The translations under genes and the position numbers were made by a program. DNA of 64,000 nucleotides from Ectobius pallidus (taxonomy: Eukaryota; Arthropoda; Insecta; Blattodea; Ectobiidae): the NCBI GenBank assembly GCA_964059195.1, contig CAXKWD010000006.1, positions 173,908,825-173,972,824 of the forward strand. The letters run 5' to 3'. Shown in pieces: positions 54,393-64,000 of the stretch (position 1 is its first letter; every line of letters begins with the position of its first letter). Below the pieces are notes generated by a model. It did not search any database. It saw only the letters and a list, made by a program, of their open reading frames with translations, and was not told where the DNA came from.

Positions 54393-55767
54393 ATTAAAAT
54401 TGTTATTTATTCAGATAGAAATCTGATTAAAGTCATTTCCCTACAATTATCTTTAACCTTCAAAATAAATTTAAAAAAATTAAATATCAATATCTTGAAA
54501 ATTAGTCTAGTTATTACTGATAATCTCAATTCTAGGATAGCGAGTAGCTGCCATTTTGAATAATTAAATTAAGCTTTTACTTTCATTTTAGGAAGTTGAA
54601 AGTTGACTCATTACATTTAAGGAACATACAATTTTTGACTCCTTAAATATTAATTTTATATCATTTATATACTGTATATTGAGACAAAAATTCAATATTA
54701 CTACTTTTGTAGTCTTCAAAACCGTACTTACCCCCTACGGCCACAAAGCGATCCGGATAGTTGGAATTCGGTTAATTGGAGTTATACCGTAGTTTGTTGT
54801 ATACTGCATCGTTCTTGGAATGAAAACTTACAACAGCTTACAAAATACCTTTAAAGAACTTCCTCACTAATAAGAGATTACAAATGACAGAAGAGTTCAA
54901 ACACAAAAATGTTGTGCACTTAAGTGGATTTCGTTCTTTTTTCGCGAAATGGCCTACAAGCATAACCTCTGTATTTTAATTAAGAACCTTGTAGTTTTTA
55001 TCAGCTTTGCGAATCCTGAAGAAGCTTAGGATGCCCTGACACTCAAGATAAATCTCCAGACTTGTGTCCAGGCGCTAGAAATATTATTTTCCCAGCCTCC
55101 TTCACGCAACAGTGGACCAAGATCGGGCCCCTGCGTCGCTCATGCGCACACGTGCTTATCTTATTAACAGCTTCCAGTAATTTGCTGCACTAATCGATAC
55201 GAGAGATCTCGAGTCGAGATAAATGTAAACAAAAGCAGTGTTTTGCCAATCAGTTTGAGGACTCAGGAGGCTTTGACAGCTCGATCCATCACGATATTCA
55301 GTGCTACCACTTGTAAACAATGATGAATGTGTCTTATTAAAGTCTTCTACTGCTTATTTTCTTGTGATGGTACTAATGTTCGATTTTTGAAACTGATATA
55401 TCGACAAAAATAAATGACGGTGTAACTCTTACCTTAGAAGTCTCATTTAGTTGTAAATTAATATTCGTTGATTAGTACCAAATACCTTGTTCAGAAGTTA
55501 CTACTGTATAGACTAAATGAAATTCTCACACAGTTGTTATTCGTAATAAAGATTCTCTACATCTGTAATGGAATTCTTATTTAAACAAAGGATAGAGAAA
55601 GAAAGACAGAGAAATAAATCAGAAAAAATATAATTAGCAGAAAAAGTGAGCAAAGGAAAAGGCAGGGAAATTAATGAGAGAAAGGATATAAAAATAAACG
55701 AAAAAGATAAATAAAGAGGATAACAATTAAAGACAAAAATTTAACAAGGGAGGGAATAGGGACTACT
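54393..55767. other. No recognisable feature
   Basis: About 1.4 kb with no repeat match noticed and no long frame. One of the better candidates for single-copy DNA. It becomes A-rich at 55610-55745. Confidence 0.45.
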
Positions 55768-55850
55768 ACTACAGATTCATCGGCCCGGGTTCGATCAACG
55801 GTACTTCCTCGAATTTTTCTGAGGTAGGGAGGTCTGGAACGGGGTGCATT
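55768..55850 (+). mobile_element. SINE remnant with a B box
   Basis: CGGCCCGGGTTCGATCAACG contains a near-consensus RNA polymerase III B box (GGTTCGATCAA). CTCGAATTTTTCTGAGG follows, a common SINE-like continuation. No A box is clear. Confidence 0.4.
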
Positions 55851-55867
55851 CAGTCTCGTGATTCATA

Positions 55868-56509
55868 TTCCATGAACAGCTCTCATGACAACAGTGTAGT
55901 GTTGGCAGTAGTCACAGGTAGCTTTGGATGTAGCCTAAATGAAACTAGGCTTTGACAAATTTGAGAAGCTAGCGATATAATTCATTGGTGTAAATAAACA
56001 TTGAAGAATGAAATCCACGAAAATAATGCAGAATGTGCTGCAGTCACATAACTTTCTGTACCCTGGACATGAGAATATCGTACGAGGTATGGTAATATGT
56101 ATATTATTGTGTCTCAGGTTTTTGGGGAGGGAAGTATGTGATATTGATTTTCTTTTTAATTTCATCCCCCAAACGGTTGTATGGTAGCATGAGAGTGAGA
56201 AATAAAATATTACGCAAAGACAATACAATTTTATGTTACCGGAATTTCTGTTTCCTTCTTATTTTAACTACTACCAGGATTTGGTGTGTAGAAGCGATGG
56301 GGTGCAAAATTCTACATCTTCTATGATCCAGAAAAAACTATATCAAGCGTTTTTCTGAGGGAATAGTTTGAGTGTGATAAGTCGTTCTTCTTCATTTCAA
56401 ATTCTAAATACCTATATTAGGGCATATAATTTGAAAATCGAAAATCCTATATAAGATCATTTCGAATTACAAAATACAAAACCCGGGCGACGCCGAACTT
56501 TTAAGCTAG
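55868..56509 (+). mobile_element. Helitron (type B), 5'-truncated
   Basis: Shares ACAACAGTG and the following text with 59350-59385 (inverted), then the type B 3' half: TGTACCCTGGACATGAGAAT, GAGAGTGAGAAATAAAAT, TTTGAGTGTGATAAGTCG. Terminal ACCCGGGCGACGCCG, AACTTTTAAG and CTAG at 56506-56509. The hairpin has lost its last pairs. Confidence 0.8.
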
Positions 56510-56923
56510 TATATTATAAACTACGTCATATAAATTCAGAAAATGGATCTAAACATAATGCATGGGCTCATACCAGTAGCTCTCAACTGTTTTGAATAAA
56601 ATAATTGCTATGGTTACGATTACTAAGCCTCCTGTACTTCATTCCCATCTTTGTCGGCGCGTGTTTTTAATTCGTATGCGCAGTAACAAAGACGGAGTTT
56701 ACATTAATTCCACCAAATTACGCCACAGGACGAGGAATGAGGCCACAATGGCTTCTATATCAATTCCCATTCTATTACACTCATTGTTCAGAGCAGAGGG
56801 ACTCTGTGCTGAAGTCTGTGCAGGAGCGAACTAACTGGACGCCAATAAACTCGGGAGATTTCAACGCACGGTTAAGCGTTGCCATAGATACAAAGCAGTG
56901 TTACTTTCAAATGTTTCCATTAA
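56510..56923. other. Unassigned DNA
   Basis: Overlapping frames at 56592-56834 and 56737-56958 have no recognised domain. The latter runs into the next Helitron. Confidence 0.35.
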
Positions 56924-58613
56924 ATCTCTTTCTATATAGGCGGCTTTGTCCTGACTGACTGACTGACTGACAGAGAATCAATGTAGAGCCTAAACTATAA
57001 CAGGTAGAGACTTGGAATTTTGATAGTACCTTCGTTTCATAATGTAAGTGCTCACTAAGAAAGGATTTGGAAAATTTTTATTTTTTATGCCAAAAATCAA
57101 ATATTTTCGGGGGGACGAAATACTTTCCATAAGAAACACATGAGCAATTCGATTGTTATGGAAAACAGTACTCAATTGTGAAATTAATTAAAGATGGCCT
57201 TGCTCGGTTGCTACCTTGATTCATTTGTTTACGATTGACAGATATCTGATTTACACAGAAATGGATTATGAATGCAGGCCTAAATGGGAAAACAGTGAAT
57301 AATTTAGATGAAACTCACTAAGCTGGGGGTTTTCGGACTAGGCGACTCGAATCTGAGGTCGTTTTTCGCCGGATGGAGCACTTTATTCGTGAAATGCATC
57401 TCGAAGCCGGGCTTTTTAATTATCAATCGTTATAATAAAATTGTTTATGCATGCATTTGGTAAGGTTCATGAATAGCCTATATGGTACATTTTAATCACT
57501 TCATTTCGAATTTGTATGCCCATATGACATCGTAAAATTCATTTGTTCGTTTAATCTCTATATATATATAAAAGGCTTTGTCCTGACTGACTGAATGAAT
57601 GACTGACTGATTGACTGAATGACAGGAATCAACGTACAGCCTAAACTATAACAGGTAGAGACTTGGAATTTTGACATTACCTTCGTTTTATAATGTAGGT
57701 GCTCACTAAGAAAGGATTTTGAAAAATTCTGATTCTAAATGCCAAAAATTAAATGTTTTTGAAAATACTTAATCCCTTTTTACATAGAATTATCAATTCC
57801 AAATCACAGAATATATTGTTGCCAAATGGTATCAGGTAGGCTTGGAAAAAACAATTGAAATGCACTTTTGACAAATAAGAGAAGTTATCAAAATAATTCA
57901 TGTTATAAATAAATATTACAGAATGAAATCCACTAAAATAATGGAATCACATAACTTTCTCTACCCTGGACATAGAGAAAACAAAACGAGGTATGGTAAT
58001 GTGTATATTATTATATTATATCGCAGGTTTTTGGAGAGAAAAGTATGAAAGTGATAATGCTTTCTGTTTAATTTCATCCCCAAAACGGTTTTATGGTAAC
58101 ATAAGAGTGGGAAATTTCCCGCCTCGATATTACAATTTTATGTTACAGGAATTTCTGTTTCTTCTTATTTAAACCTCTACCAGGCTTGCTGTGCACTGTA
58201 CAAGCGATGGGATGCAAAATTCTAGATCCTCTATGAGCCATAAAAAAACTATATCAAGCGTTTTATGAGGGAATAGTTTGAGTGTAATAAGTCGTTCTTC
58301 CTATTTCAGATTATAAATGCCTATATAAGGACCTAGAATTTAAAATCGAAAATCCTTCATAAGCTAATTTCCAATTACAAAATACAAAACCCTGGCAACG
58401 CCGGGTCTTTTAAGCTAGTTGTTTATATTTGTAACGTTAAACAATATAATTAAGAATAAAATTATGTAATTTCTGCAATTTATGTAAAAACGATGTCAGT
58501 GTTTATAAATATATTGTTTTAATTATTTTTTCTATTAAATAAATTATTTAAGCACAATATCTAGCAGTTGAGTAAGTAACTTAATCGCGGGCGAAGCCGC
58601 GGGCACCTGGTAG
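56924..58613 (+). mobile_element. Helitron of mixed type containing a nested Helitron
   Basis: 5' end TCTCTTTCTATATAGGCGGC with (CTGA)n and GTAGAGACTTGGAATTTTG (type B). The later body (AACTCACTAAGCTGGGGG, CTCGAATCTGAGGTCG) and 3' hairpin GCGGGCGAAGCCGCGGGC, ACCTG, GTAG are type A. It is interrupted at 57555-58418 by a complete type B Helitron. Confidence 0.8.
57555..58418 (+). mobile_element. Non-autonomous Helitron (type B), nested
   Basis: TCTCTATATATATATAAAAG, (CTGA)n, full type B body, decayed hairpin CCCTGGCAACGCCGGG, TCTTTTAAG and CTAG at 58415-58418. It is flanked by A and T (TTTAA | TTGTTTA). 864 bp, almost the same length as 51124-51991. Confidence 0.9.
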
Positions 58614-58824
58614 TTGTAGATAGTTCAATCCTTGGGTGCTACCGTACCAAGACAAATATAAAATACTACAGTGCCGTCAAAAAATCTCTAGTTATGGTCG
58701 CCAGCCAAGCCAAGATAGATAATATATTCCTTTCAGACTCTAGTAGGACATGCGCGTCTGTTTTCTACTGTTGGTGTTTATGGCGTCTGAATACAGTCTT
58801 CCATTGCCTGCTATTATAAACCCA

Positions 58825-59619
58825 CTAGCTTAAAAGGCCCGGCGTTGCCATGGTTTTGTAATTTGTAATTCGAAGTTAACTTATGTAGGACTTTCCATTT
58901 TCAAATTCTAGGTCCTTATATGGGTATTTAGAATTTGAAATGAAGAAGAACGACTTATCACACTCAAACTATTCCCTCAGAAAACTCTTGATATAGCTTT
59001 TTATGGCTCATAGAGGATTTAGTATTTTGCATTCCATCGCTTCTACACACCAAGCCTGGTAGGAGTTGAAATAGGAAGCAACAGATTTCGGGGATGAAAT
59101 TAAAAAGAAATTCAATATCACTTTCATACTCCCATCTCCAAAAACATGCGATATAATAATGTATCCTACATATTACCATACCTGCTATGGTATTCTCTAT
59201 GTCCAGGGTAGAGAAAGTTATGTGACTGCAGCACATTGTGCATTATTTTCGTGGATTTCATTCTTTAATAATTATTTACACCATGAATTATATCGATAGC
59301 TTCTCTAATTTGTCAAAGTCCCGTATCAATTATTTCCAAACCTACCTGTGACCACTGCCAACAATACACTGTTGTCATGGGAACTGTACATGAAATGTGA
59401 TTTGGATTTGATAATTCTGTCCATAAAGGTATTAAGTCTCCTCTAAAACATTTGATTTTTGTAAACTTAAATTTTTTTTAATCCTTTCTTAGTGAGTACC
59501 TACATTATAAACGAAGGTCCAAGTCTCTACCTAACATAGTTTAGGCCCTAAGTTGATTCTCTGTCAGTCAGTAAGTGATTAAGCCAGTCAGGTCAAAGCC
59601 TCATATAGCCTATACGAGA
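58825..59619 (-). mobile_element. Helitron (type B), minus strand
   Basis: Minus-strand 5' end TCTCGTATAGGCTATATGAG (decayed) at 59619, a disrupted (CTGA)n, AGGTAGAGACTTGGAC, type B body with TTTGAGTGTGATAAGTCG. 3' hairpin GGCAACGCCGGGCC, TTTTAAG, CTAG ending at 58825. Confidence 0.85.
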
Positions 59620-60294
59620 TAAATTTAACCATTGTTTTTTTTTTTTAAATTTAGGTGTTCATAAGGCTGAGTGTGTCCCAGGACATGTGCAACAGCTCAA
59701 ATATGAATATTAATATCGGTGACTTGGATCTGTTTTATCCCCAGTCATTACCGGCGGGTGGGCAATCGAAGTGGTCAGCGGAAGACCACCAACCATTACA
59801 GAAGAAGCTTCCGTAATGGTATCATGGCCAGCTTCGATTGTCGTGGGACAGATTATCTGAACAGCCGAGGGCTACATATAGCCCACACAATGCGGGGTCC
59901 CTAATATGGACCACGCCTCTACAGCTTCATTTTAACCCGCTTTTTACCGATAAGGTATTCTTTTATAAATCCGAGAACAATCTGCATAAACCGGGTCAGT
60001 TTTCTGGTATTTTAACGAAGTGTTTTGTACGAATTCGGCTCGTGTCCGACCTTTGCCATAAATGTATTGTAATTTATTTTTTATCCTCATTTAATTAGAT
60101 TTCTCTCCATTGTGAGAAGTTAAGTGGACAATTATGCGCATGAGCAGCAGCTGAGGGGAATCCAACACCAAATCCAGAGTCGTCATTATTCAATCTCTTG
60201 ATTGCGCAAAAAAAGGAATTTCGCAAGAACGCCATCTATAAATGTAAACGTAAATGTCAACCGGTTATCCATAGTCAGAAAAAAAATGTGCGTG
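59620..60294. other. Unassigned DNA
   Basis: Frames at 59719-59904 and 59838-60098 have no recognised domain. 59765-59840 contains GGCAATCGAAGTGG and CCAGCTTCGATTG as a weak inverted repeat. Confidence 0.4.
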
Positions 60295-61020
60295 GAAAGC
60301 CACGCGACAGAAGTGAAACTTGTTTTAGTTTTTTGATTTTTTAAATTTTGGATTATTGGATTTTTCAATTTTGGATTGTTGGACTTTTTATTATTGGGTT
60401 TTCGGACTTTTTATTATTGGGTTTCCGGAATTTTTTTTTACTTTTGGATTTTGGATTTTTTCATTTTTCATCTTTTAATTTTTTTAATTTTGGAATTTTG
60501 GATTTTTAAATTTCAGATCTTTGAATTATTTATTTTTTGGATATTTTTATTTTTAAATTTTTTAATTGGATATTTTAGTTTTTAAATTTTGGATTTTTTG
60601 ATTTTGTAATTTTTAATTTTTTAATTTTGTATTTTTTGGTTTTTTAAATTTTGGATATTTGAATTTTTTAATTTTTTATTTTTAAATTTTTTATTTTTGG
60701 ACTTTTTTAATGTTGGATATTTGAATTTTTTAATTTTGGAATTTTGGTTTTTTAATTTTGGATCTTTGAATTTTTTTATTGTTTTGATACTTACATTTTT
60801 GATTTTTTAATTTTAGTGTTTTCAGATTTTCTATATTTTGGATTTTTTAATTTTTAATTTTTGTATTTTTTAAATTTTGGATAAGCTCAACCATTGAGTT
60901 GATTGTTTCTGTGCAATCTATTCCGTCACACCTCACTAATTTCGTCACGATTTTGAGCGTTACACAAGCTCTCGATTTACCCCTACTGCGGCTAAAGAAG
61001 TTACACTTAAAAAATTCTCC
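60295..61020. repeat. Expanded T-rich minisatellite with family R flank
   Basis: CGCGACAGAAGTGAAACTTG begins about 590 bp of irregular TTTTGGATTTTTAATTTT units, ending GGATAAGCTCAACCATTGAG. 60890-61020 then matches family R (inverted relative to 47380-47490). The same borders hold only about 200 bp of array at 27585-27845. The phenylalanine-rich frame at 60376-60585 is the repeat read as protein. Confidence 0.82.
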
Positions 61021-61191
61021 TCTATTCAAAAGTTAAATATTAAAATAATGCAGACATTTACTTTCGTTACATTGTATTTACAATTATAAACAGGCCTCTA
61101 AATAGACTATATTCAGGAGAAGAAGAGCTAAGCATCTGTGGCAGGTGTTCGTTACGTTTTCTTTCTCTCTACTTATCTTTCCTCTCTTTTG

Positions 61192-61580
61192 CTTACTTAC
61201 TTTTACCTCAGCAAGCTAATGGAATATTATCTATTTTACGGAACCCGGAGATTCATTGCCGTGCTTACCTGAGCCCGCCATTCAACCCAATACTGTGCTA
61301 TCTCCATCCAACCATCCCTCGCAAATCCTACTTCCCTTAAATCTATCACAATATTGTCCTCCCACCTACGTCTAGGTCTTCCACGTGGTATTTTCCCTTC
61401 GGGTCTCCCTGTCAATATTTTTGAAATATGTTTTTCCTCTTCCATGCGTGCAACATGTCCAGCCCATTTCATCCTCCGTGATTTAATTACCCTTACTATA
61501 TTCGGTGAAGAGTACAGGTTATGAAGCTCGTCGTTATGTAGTTTTCTCCAGTCCCCATTTTCATCTCTCTTAGGCCCAAA
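61192..61580 (-). mobile_element. RTE-like LINE 3' end with a 78-codon intact frame
   Basis: A minus-strand frame at 61236-61472 reads MKWAGHVARMEEEKHISKIL, GRPEGK, GRPRRRWEDNI, DLREVGFARDGW, then ends MNLRVP and stop, the best-preserved C terminus of this LINE in the window. This domain follows the reverse transcriptase. 3' UTR and CTTACTTACTT (TAAG tail) at 61192-61235. Upstream coding continues in other frames to 61580, where the TACCGTATTTTACGG element interrupts or abuts. Confidence 0.88.
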
Positions 61581-61581
61581 T

Positions 61582-61798
61582 AATTTTAGTACAACGCAAG
61601 TTTTAAGTTAGAAGAGATTTACACTGATTCCATTGTACAAGACTATAATTTGTTTATGCAATGAAGTATATTATTCCCTTTAAAATCTGTCATTAGCAAT
61701 CACACTAAATTTCTTTTCCTTTAAATTTCCATCCTAAAATTAAGGTGCGTCTTATGGTCCGGAGCGTCTTAAAATCCGTAAAATACGGTAATACTTAC
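61582..61798 (-). mobile_element. TACCGTATTTTACGG element fragment between two LINE copies
   Basis: Inverse of 18747-18957: TTTTAGTACAACGCAAG to AAAATCCGTAAAATACGGTA. On its right the (TAAG)n tail of the next LINE begins at once (ATACTTACTTACTTATT), the same junction as at 18735-18760. Confidence 0.8.
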
Positions 61799-62165
61799 TT
61801 ACTTATTCAATGGCAATAGACAATTCCTCAGCAAGCTAAAGGAATATTATCTATTTTACGGAACCCGGAGATTCATTGCCGTGCTTACCTGAGCCCGCCA
61901 TTCATCCCTATTCTGTGCTATCTCCATCCAACCATCCCTCGAAAATCCTACTTCCCTTAAATCTATCCTAATATCGTCCTCCCATCTACGTCTAGGTCTT
62001 CCAGGTGGTCTCTTCCCTTCGGGTCTCCCAGTCAATATTTTTGAGATATGTCTTTCCTCCCCCATTTCATCCTCCGTGATTACTATATCCGGTGAAGAGT
62101 ACAGGTCATGAAGCTCGTCGTTTTGCATTTTTTCTCCAGTTCCCATTTTCATCTCTCTTAGGCCC
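61799..62165 (-). mobile_element. RTE-like LINE C-terminal end, continuous with an endonuclease part
   Basis: The minus-strand frame 61856-62152 contains KMGTGEKMQNDELHDLYSSP, then (after loss of the IKSRRMKWAGHV segment) ERHISKILTGRPEGKRPPGR, RRRWEDDIRIDLREVGF and MNLRVP with a stop. TAAG tail at 61799-61815. Its upstream side joins the endonuclease region at about 62165 without any reverse transcriptase sequence. Confidence 0.87.
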
Positions 62166-62506
62166 AGAAATTTACTCTATTGTACTTTAATTCGAAATTT
62201 TCTTGTCTTTGACGCTTTATCTCTTTACTTTTCTTCTAATTCCAAATCTATTTGATAAGTCGAATTGGTAAGAATTCCTAATTTGGTCTTCATCTACTTT
62301 TTTCTCTATAGGCTATCGAAATTTTGCCTAGTTCCTTTGTTTAATGAAAGTTTCTCCCGAACAGCCGAAACTACTAGATAGTGATCTGAATCGCAGTCAG
62401 CACCCCTAAAAGTTCGAACATCAATTATACTAGACTGCCTCCTTGCATCTATTAGCACATGGTCGATTTGATTATTCGTCTTTTCATCTAATGAAGTCCA
62501 CGTGTA

Positions 62507-63912
62507 TCTCTATATATATAAAAGGCTTTGTCCTGACTGACTGAATGAATGACTGACTGACTGATTGACTGAATGACAGGAATCAACGTACAGCCTAAAC
62601 TATAACAGGTAGAGACTTGGAATTTTGACAGTACATTCGTTTCATAATGTAGGTGCTCACTAAGAAATGATTTTGAAAAATTCTGATTCTAAATGCCAAA
62701 AATTAAATGTTTTTGAAAATACTTAATCCCTTTTTACATAGAATTATCAATTCCAAATCACAGAATATATTGTTGCCAAATGGTATCAGGTGGGCTTCGA
62801 AGAAACAAATGAAATGCACTTTTGACAAATAAGAGAACTTATCAAAATAATTCATGTTATAAATAAATATTACAGAATGAAATCCACTAAAATAATGGAA
62901 TCACATAACTTTCTCTACCCTGGACATAGAGAAAACAAAACGAGGTATGGTAATGTGTATATTATTATATTATATCGCAGGTTTTTGGAGAGGAAAGTAT
63001 GAAAGTGATAATGCTTTCTGGTTAATTTCATCCCCAAAACGGCTTTATGGTAAGTATGAAAGTGATATTGCTTTCTGTTTAATTTCATCCCTAAAACAGT
63101 TTTTTGCACTCCTTAGCTAGTAAGTGTTTCTTACGACAGTTGTTTACATGGCTCGTAACTTGACATTACCACACGCAATCTTGTTGCTAGGGGCGACGGG
63201 CGGAAAGTGAATTGTTGCTAGGGGCGACGGGCGGAAAGTTACTTTACCGCCCGCAAATGCTTATTTGCGAGCAGAAATGACCAAGGCCTCCCCGCTTTAT
63301 AAATATTCGGTTGCCATAAACAATAACAAATGCGAATCCCTTTCTGAAATAAGCACCATTCTTCAAGTCTGTATTTACATAATATTTTCAGGTAATATCA
63401 CAATTAATATAATTAAATTGATATAAGTAACCGTCGTGCAAAAAATAGCATGCAACACACGGACCGTAAAGGCATTTACGGGTCTCGAAAACTTAAAAAC
63501 CCTCGGCTGCGCCTCGGGTTTTCAATCTGTTTCCTCGACCCGTAAACGTGCCTTTCCGCCCTTGTGTCGCAATATACTATTATGATAACATGAGAGTGAG
63601 AAATAAAATTTTCCGCCTCGATATTACAATTTTATGTTACAGGAATTTCTGTTTCTTCTTATTTAAACCTCTACCAGGCTTGCTGTGCACTGTACAAGCG
63701 ATGGGATGCAAAATTCTAGATCCTCTATGAGCCATAAAAAACTATATCAAGCGTTATCTGAGGGAATAGTTTGAGTATGATAAGTCGTTCATCCTATTTC
63801 AGATTATAAATATCTGTATAAGGACCTAGAATTTAAAAATCGAAAGTCCTTCATAAGTTCATTTCCAATTACAAATTAAAAAACTCGGGCGACGCCGGGT
63901 CTTTTAAGCTAG
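62507..63912 (+). mobile_element. Non-autonomous Helitron (type B) inserted in a LINE, with nested P repeat
   Basis: TCTCTATATATATAAAAGGC at the 5' end, (CTGA)n, type B body, a roughly 50-bp local tandem duplication (GTATGAAAGTGATAATGC and GTATGAAAGTGATATTGC), a family P insertion at 63103-63581, then the rest of the body, hairpin TCGGGCGACGCCGGG, TCTTTTAAG and CTAG (63909-63912). Flanks A|T restore the LINE reading frame when removed. Confidence 0.93.
63103..63581 (+). mobile_element. Family P hairpin-ended repeat, nested in a Helitron
   Basis: Starts in a T-run before GCACTCCTTAGCTAG and ends AATATACTATT. The uninterrupted Helitron sequence at 58080-58110 fixes the borders to within a few bases. 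The terminal double hairpin is of the same sequence type as 19025-19495. An internal 30-bp tandem duplication (TTGTTGCTAGGGGCGACGGG) lies at 63181-63240. Confidence 0.85.
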
Positions 63913-64000
63913 TTTATGAATATCACGATGTGGGAATTTAGTACTCTTTACGATTAAAATTTTAGCGGTGGCAAAATTAACTAGTCTATCCCCATTGTCG

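Larger units (their letters stand above)
62166..64000 (-). mobile_element. RTE-like LINE endonuclease domain, split by a Helitron, runs off the window
   Basis: Minus-strand codons at 63913-64000 (DNGDRLVNFA, KSTKFPHRDIHK) continue in frame at 62506 ([39 protein letters not shown]) to a stop at 62306. These are the C-terminal motifs of an apurinic-type endonuclease, with the IDH and SDH residues needed for catalysis present. A type B Helitron (62507-63912) sits between codons AAA and TAC. Downstream, 62166-62305 keeps linker traces (VDEDQIRNSYQFDLSNRFG) with stops. The N-terminal half of the domain lies beyond 64000. Not functional. Confidence 0.9.

Noticed and set aside
60376..60585. Hydrophobic phenylalanine/leucine-rich membrane protein
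   Set aside because: It is a reading of the TTTTGGA minisatellite.

Overview
The window is eukaryotic intergenic or intronic DNA made almost entirely of transposable-element remains. It is AT-rich, full of (AAT)n, (TA)n and (GTCY)n microsatellites, and has no long open reading frame, no convincing host exon and no operon-like layout. The repertoire is an RTE-like LINE with a TAAG tail, tRNA-derived SINEs, Helitrons, hAT-like MITEs and a decayed mariner. With the C-terminal sequence style of the LINE, this suggests an arthropod, most likely an insect and perhaps a cockroach or termite. That last step is recollection of similar repeats, not a search result.

Layout. 0-5 kb: a palindromic repeat, SINEs, one copy of a repeat here called the CCAGTATG family, and a GGGCCCGG-ended MITE carrying a 380-bp tetranucleotide array. 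5-9.5 kb: a hAT-like MITE, a 2-kb foldback element with 660-bp arms, and another CCAGTATG copy. 9.8-16.7 kb: a hairpin-ended repeat (family P), a hAT-like MITE, two Helitrons and a LINE 3' end. 17-25.4 kb: a SINE with a perfect 13-bp target duplication, LINE ends, two hAT-type elements with perfect 8-bp target duplications, and two more MITEs. 26.5-33.8 kb: family P, a tRNA-Thr pseudogene, three Helitrons joined head to tail, a tRNA-derived SINE and a tandem duplication. 33-46 kb: C-terminal pieces of at least three LINE types, nested SINE/MITE insertions, a multiply interrupted P copy and a hAT element. 46.5-49 kb: a LINE end, a 269-bp MITE and inverted mariner fragments. 49.9-52.7 kb: a LINE broken by two precisely definable Helitron insertions, one composite. 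55.8-64 kb: five further Helitrons, some nested, a T-rich minisatellite, and an RTE-like LINE whose endonuclease domain is split by a Helitron and joined to its C terminus with the reverse transcriptase missing.

The strongest biological signal is the Helitron population. Two insertions have exact empty sites (A|T) in LINE sequence. One of them begins at a first Helitron's 5' end and stops only at the terminator of a second, passing an intact-looking terminator on the way. Three other copies are head-to-tail multimers. Together they point to rolling-circle transposition that often fails to stop. A second candidate novelty is the CCAGTATG family: a microsatellite, 1-4 tandem units of about 145 bp, and a terminal hairpin. 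Its structure resembles Helentron-associated elements, yet one copy has a 9-bp target duplication. A third is family P, whose terminal double hairpin keeps its pairing while the sequence changes between copies.

No gene here appears to be expressed as host protein. All coding traces are transposon-derived fragments.
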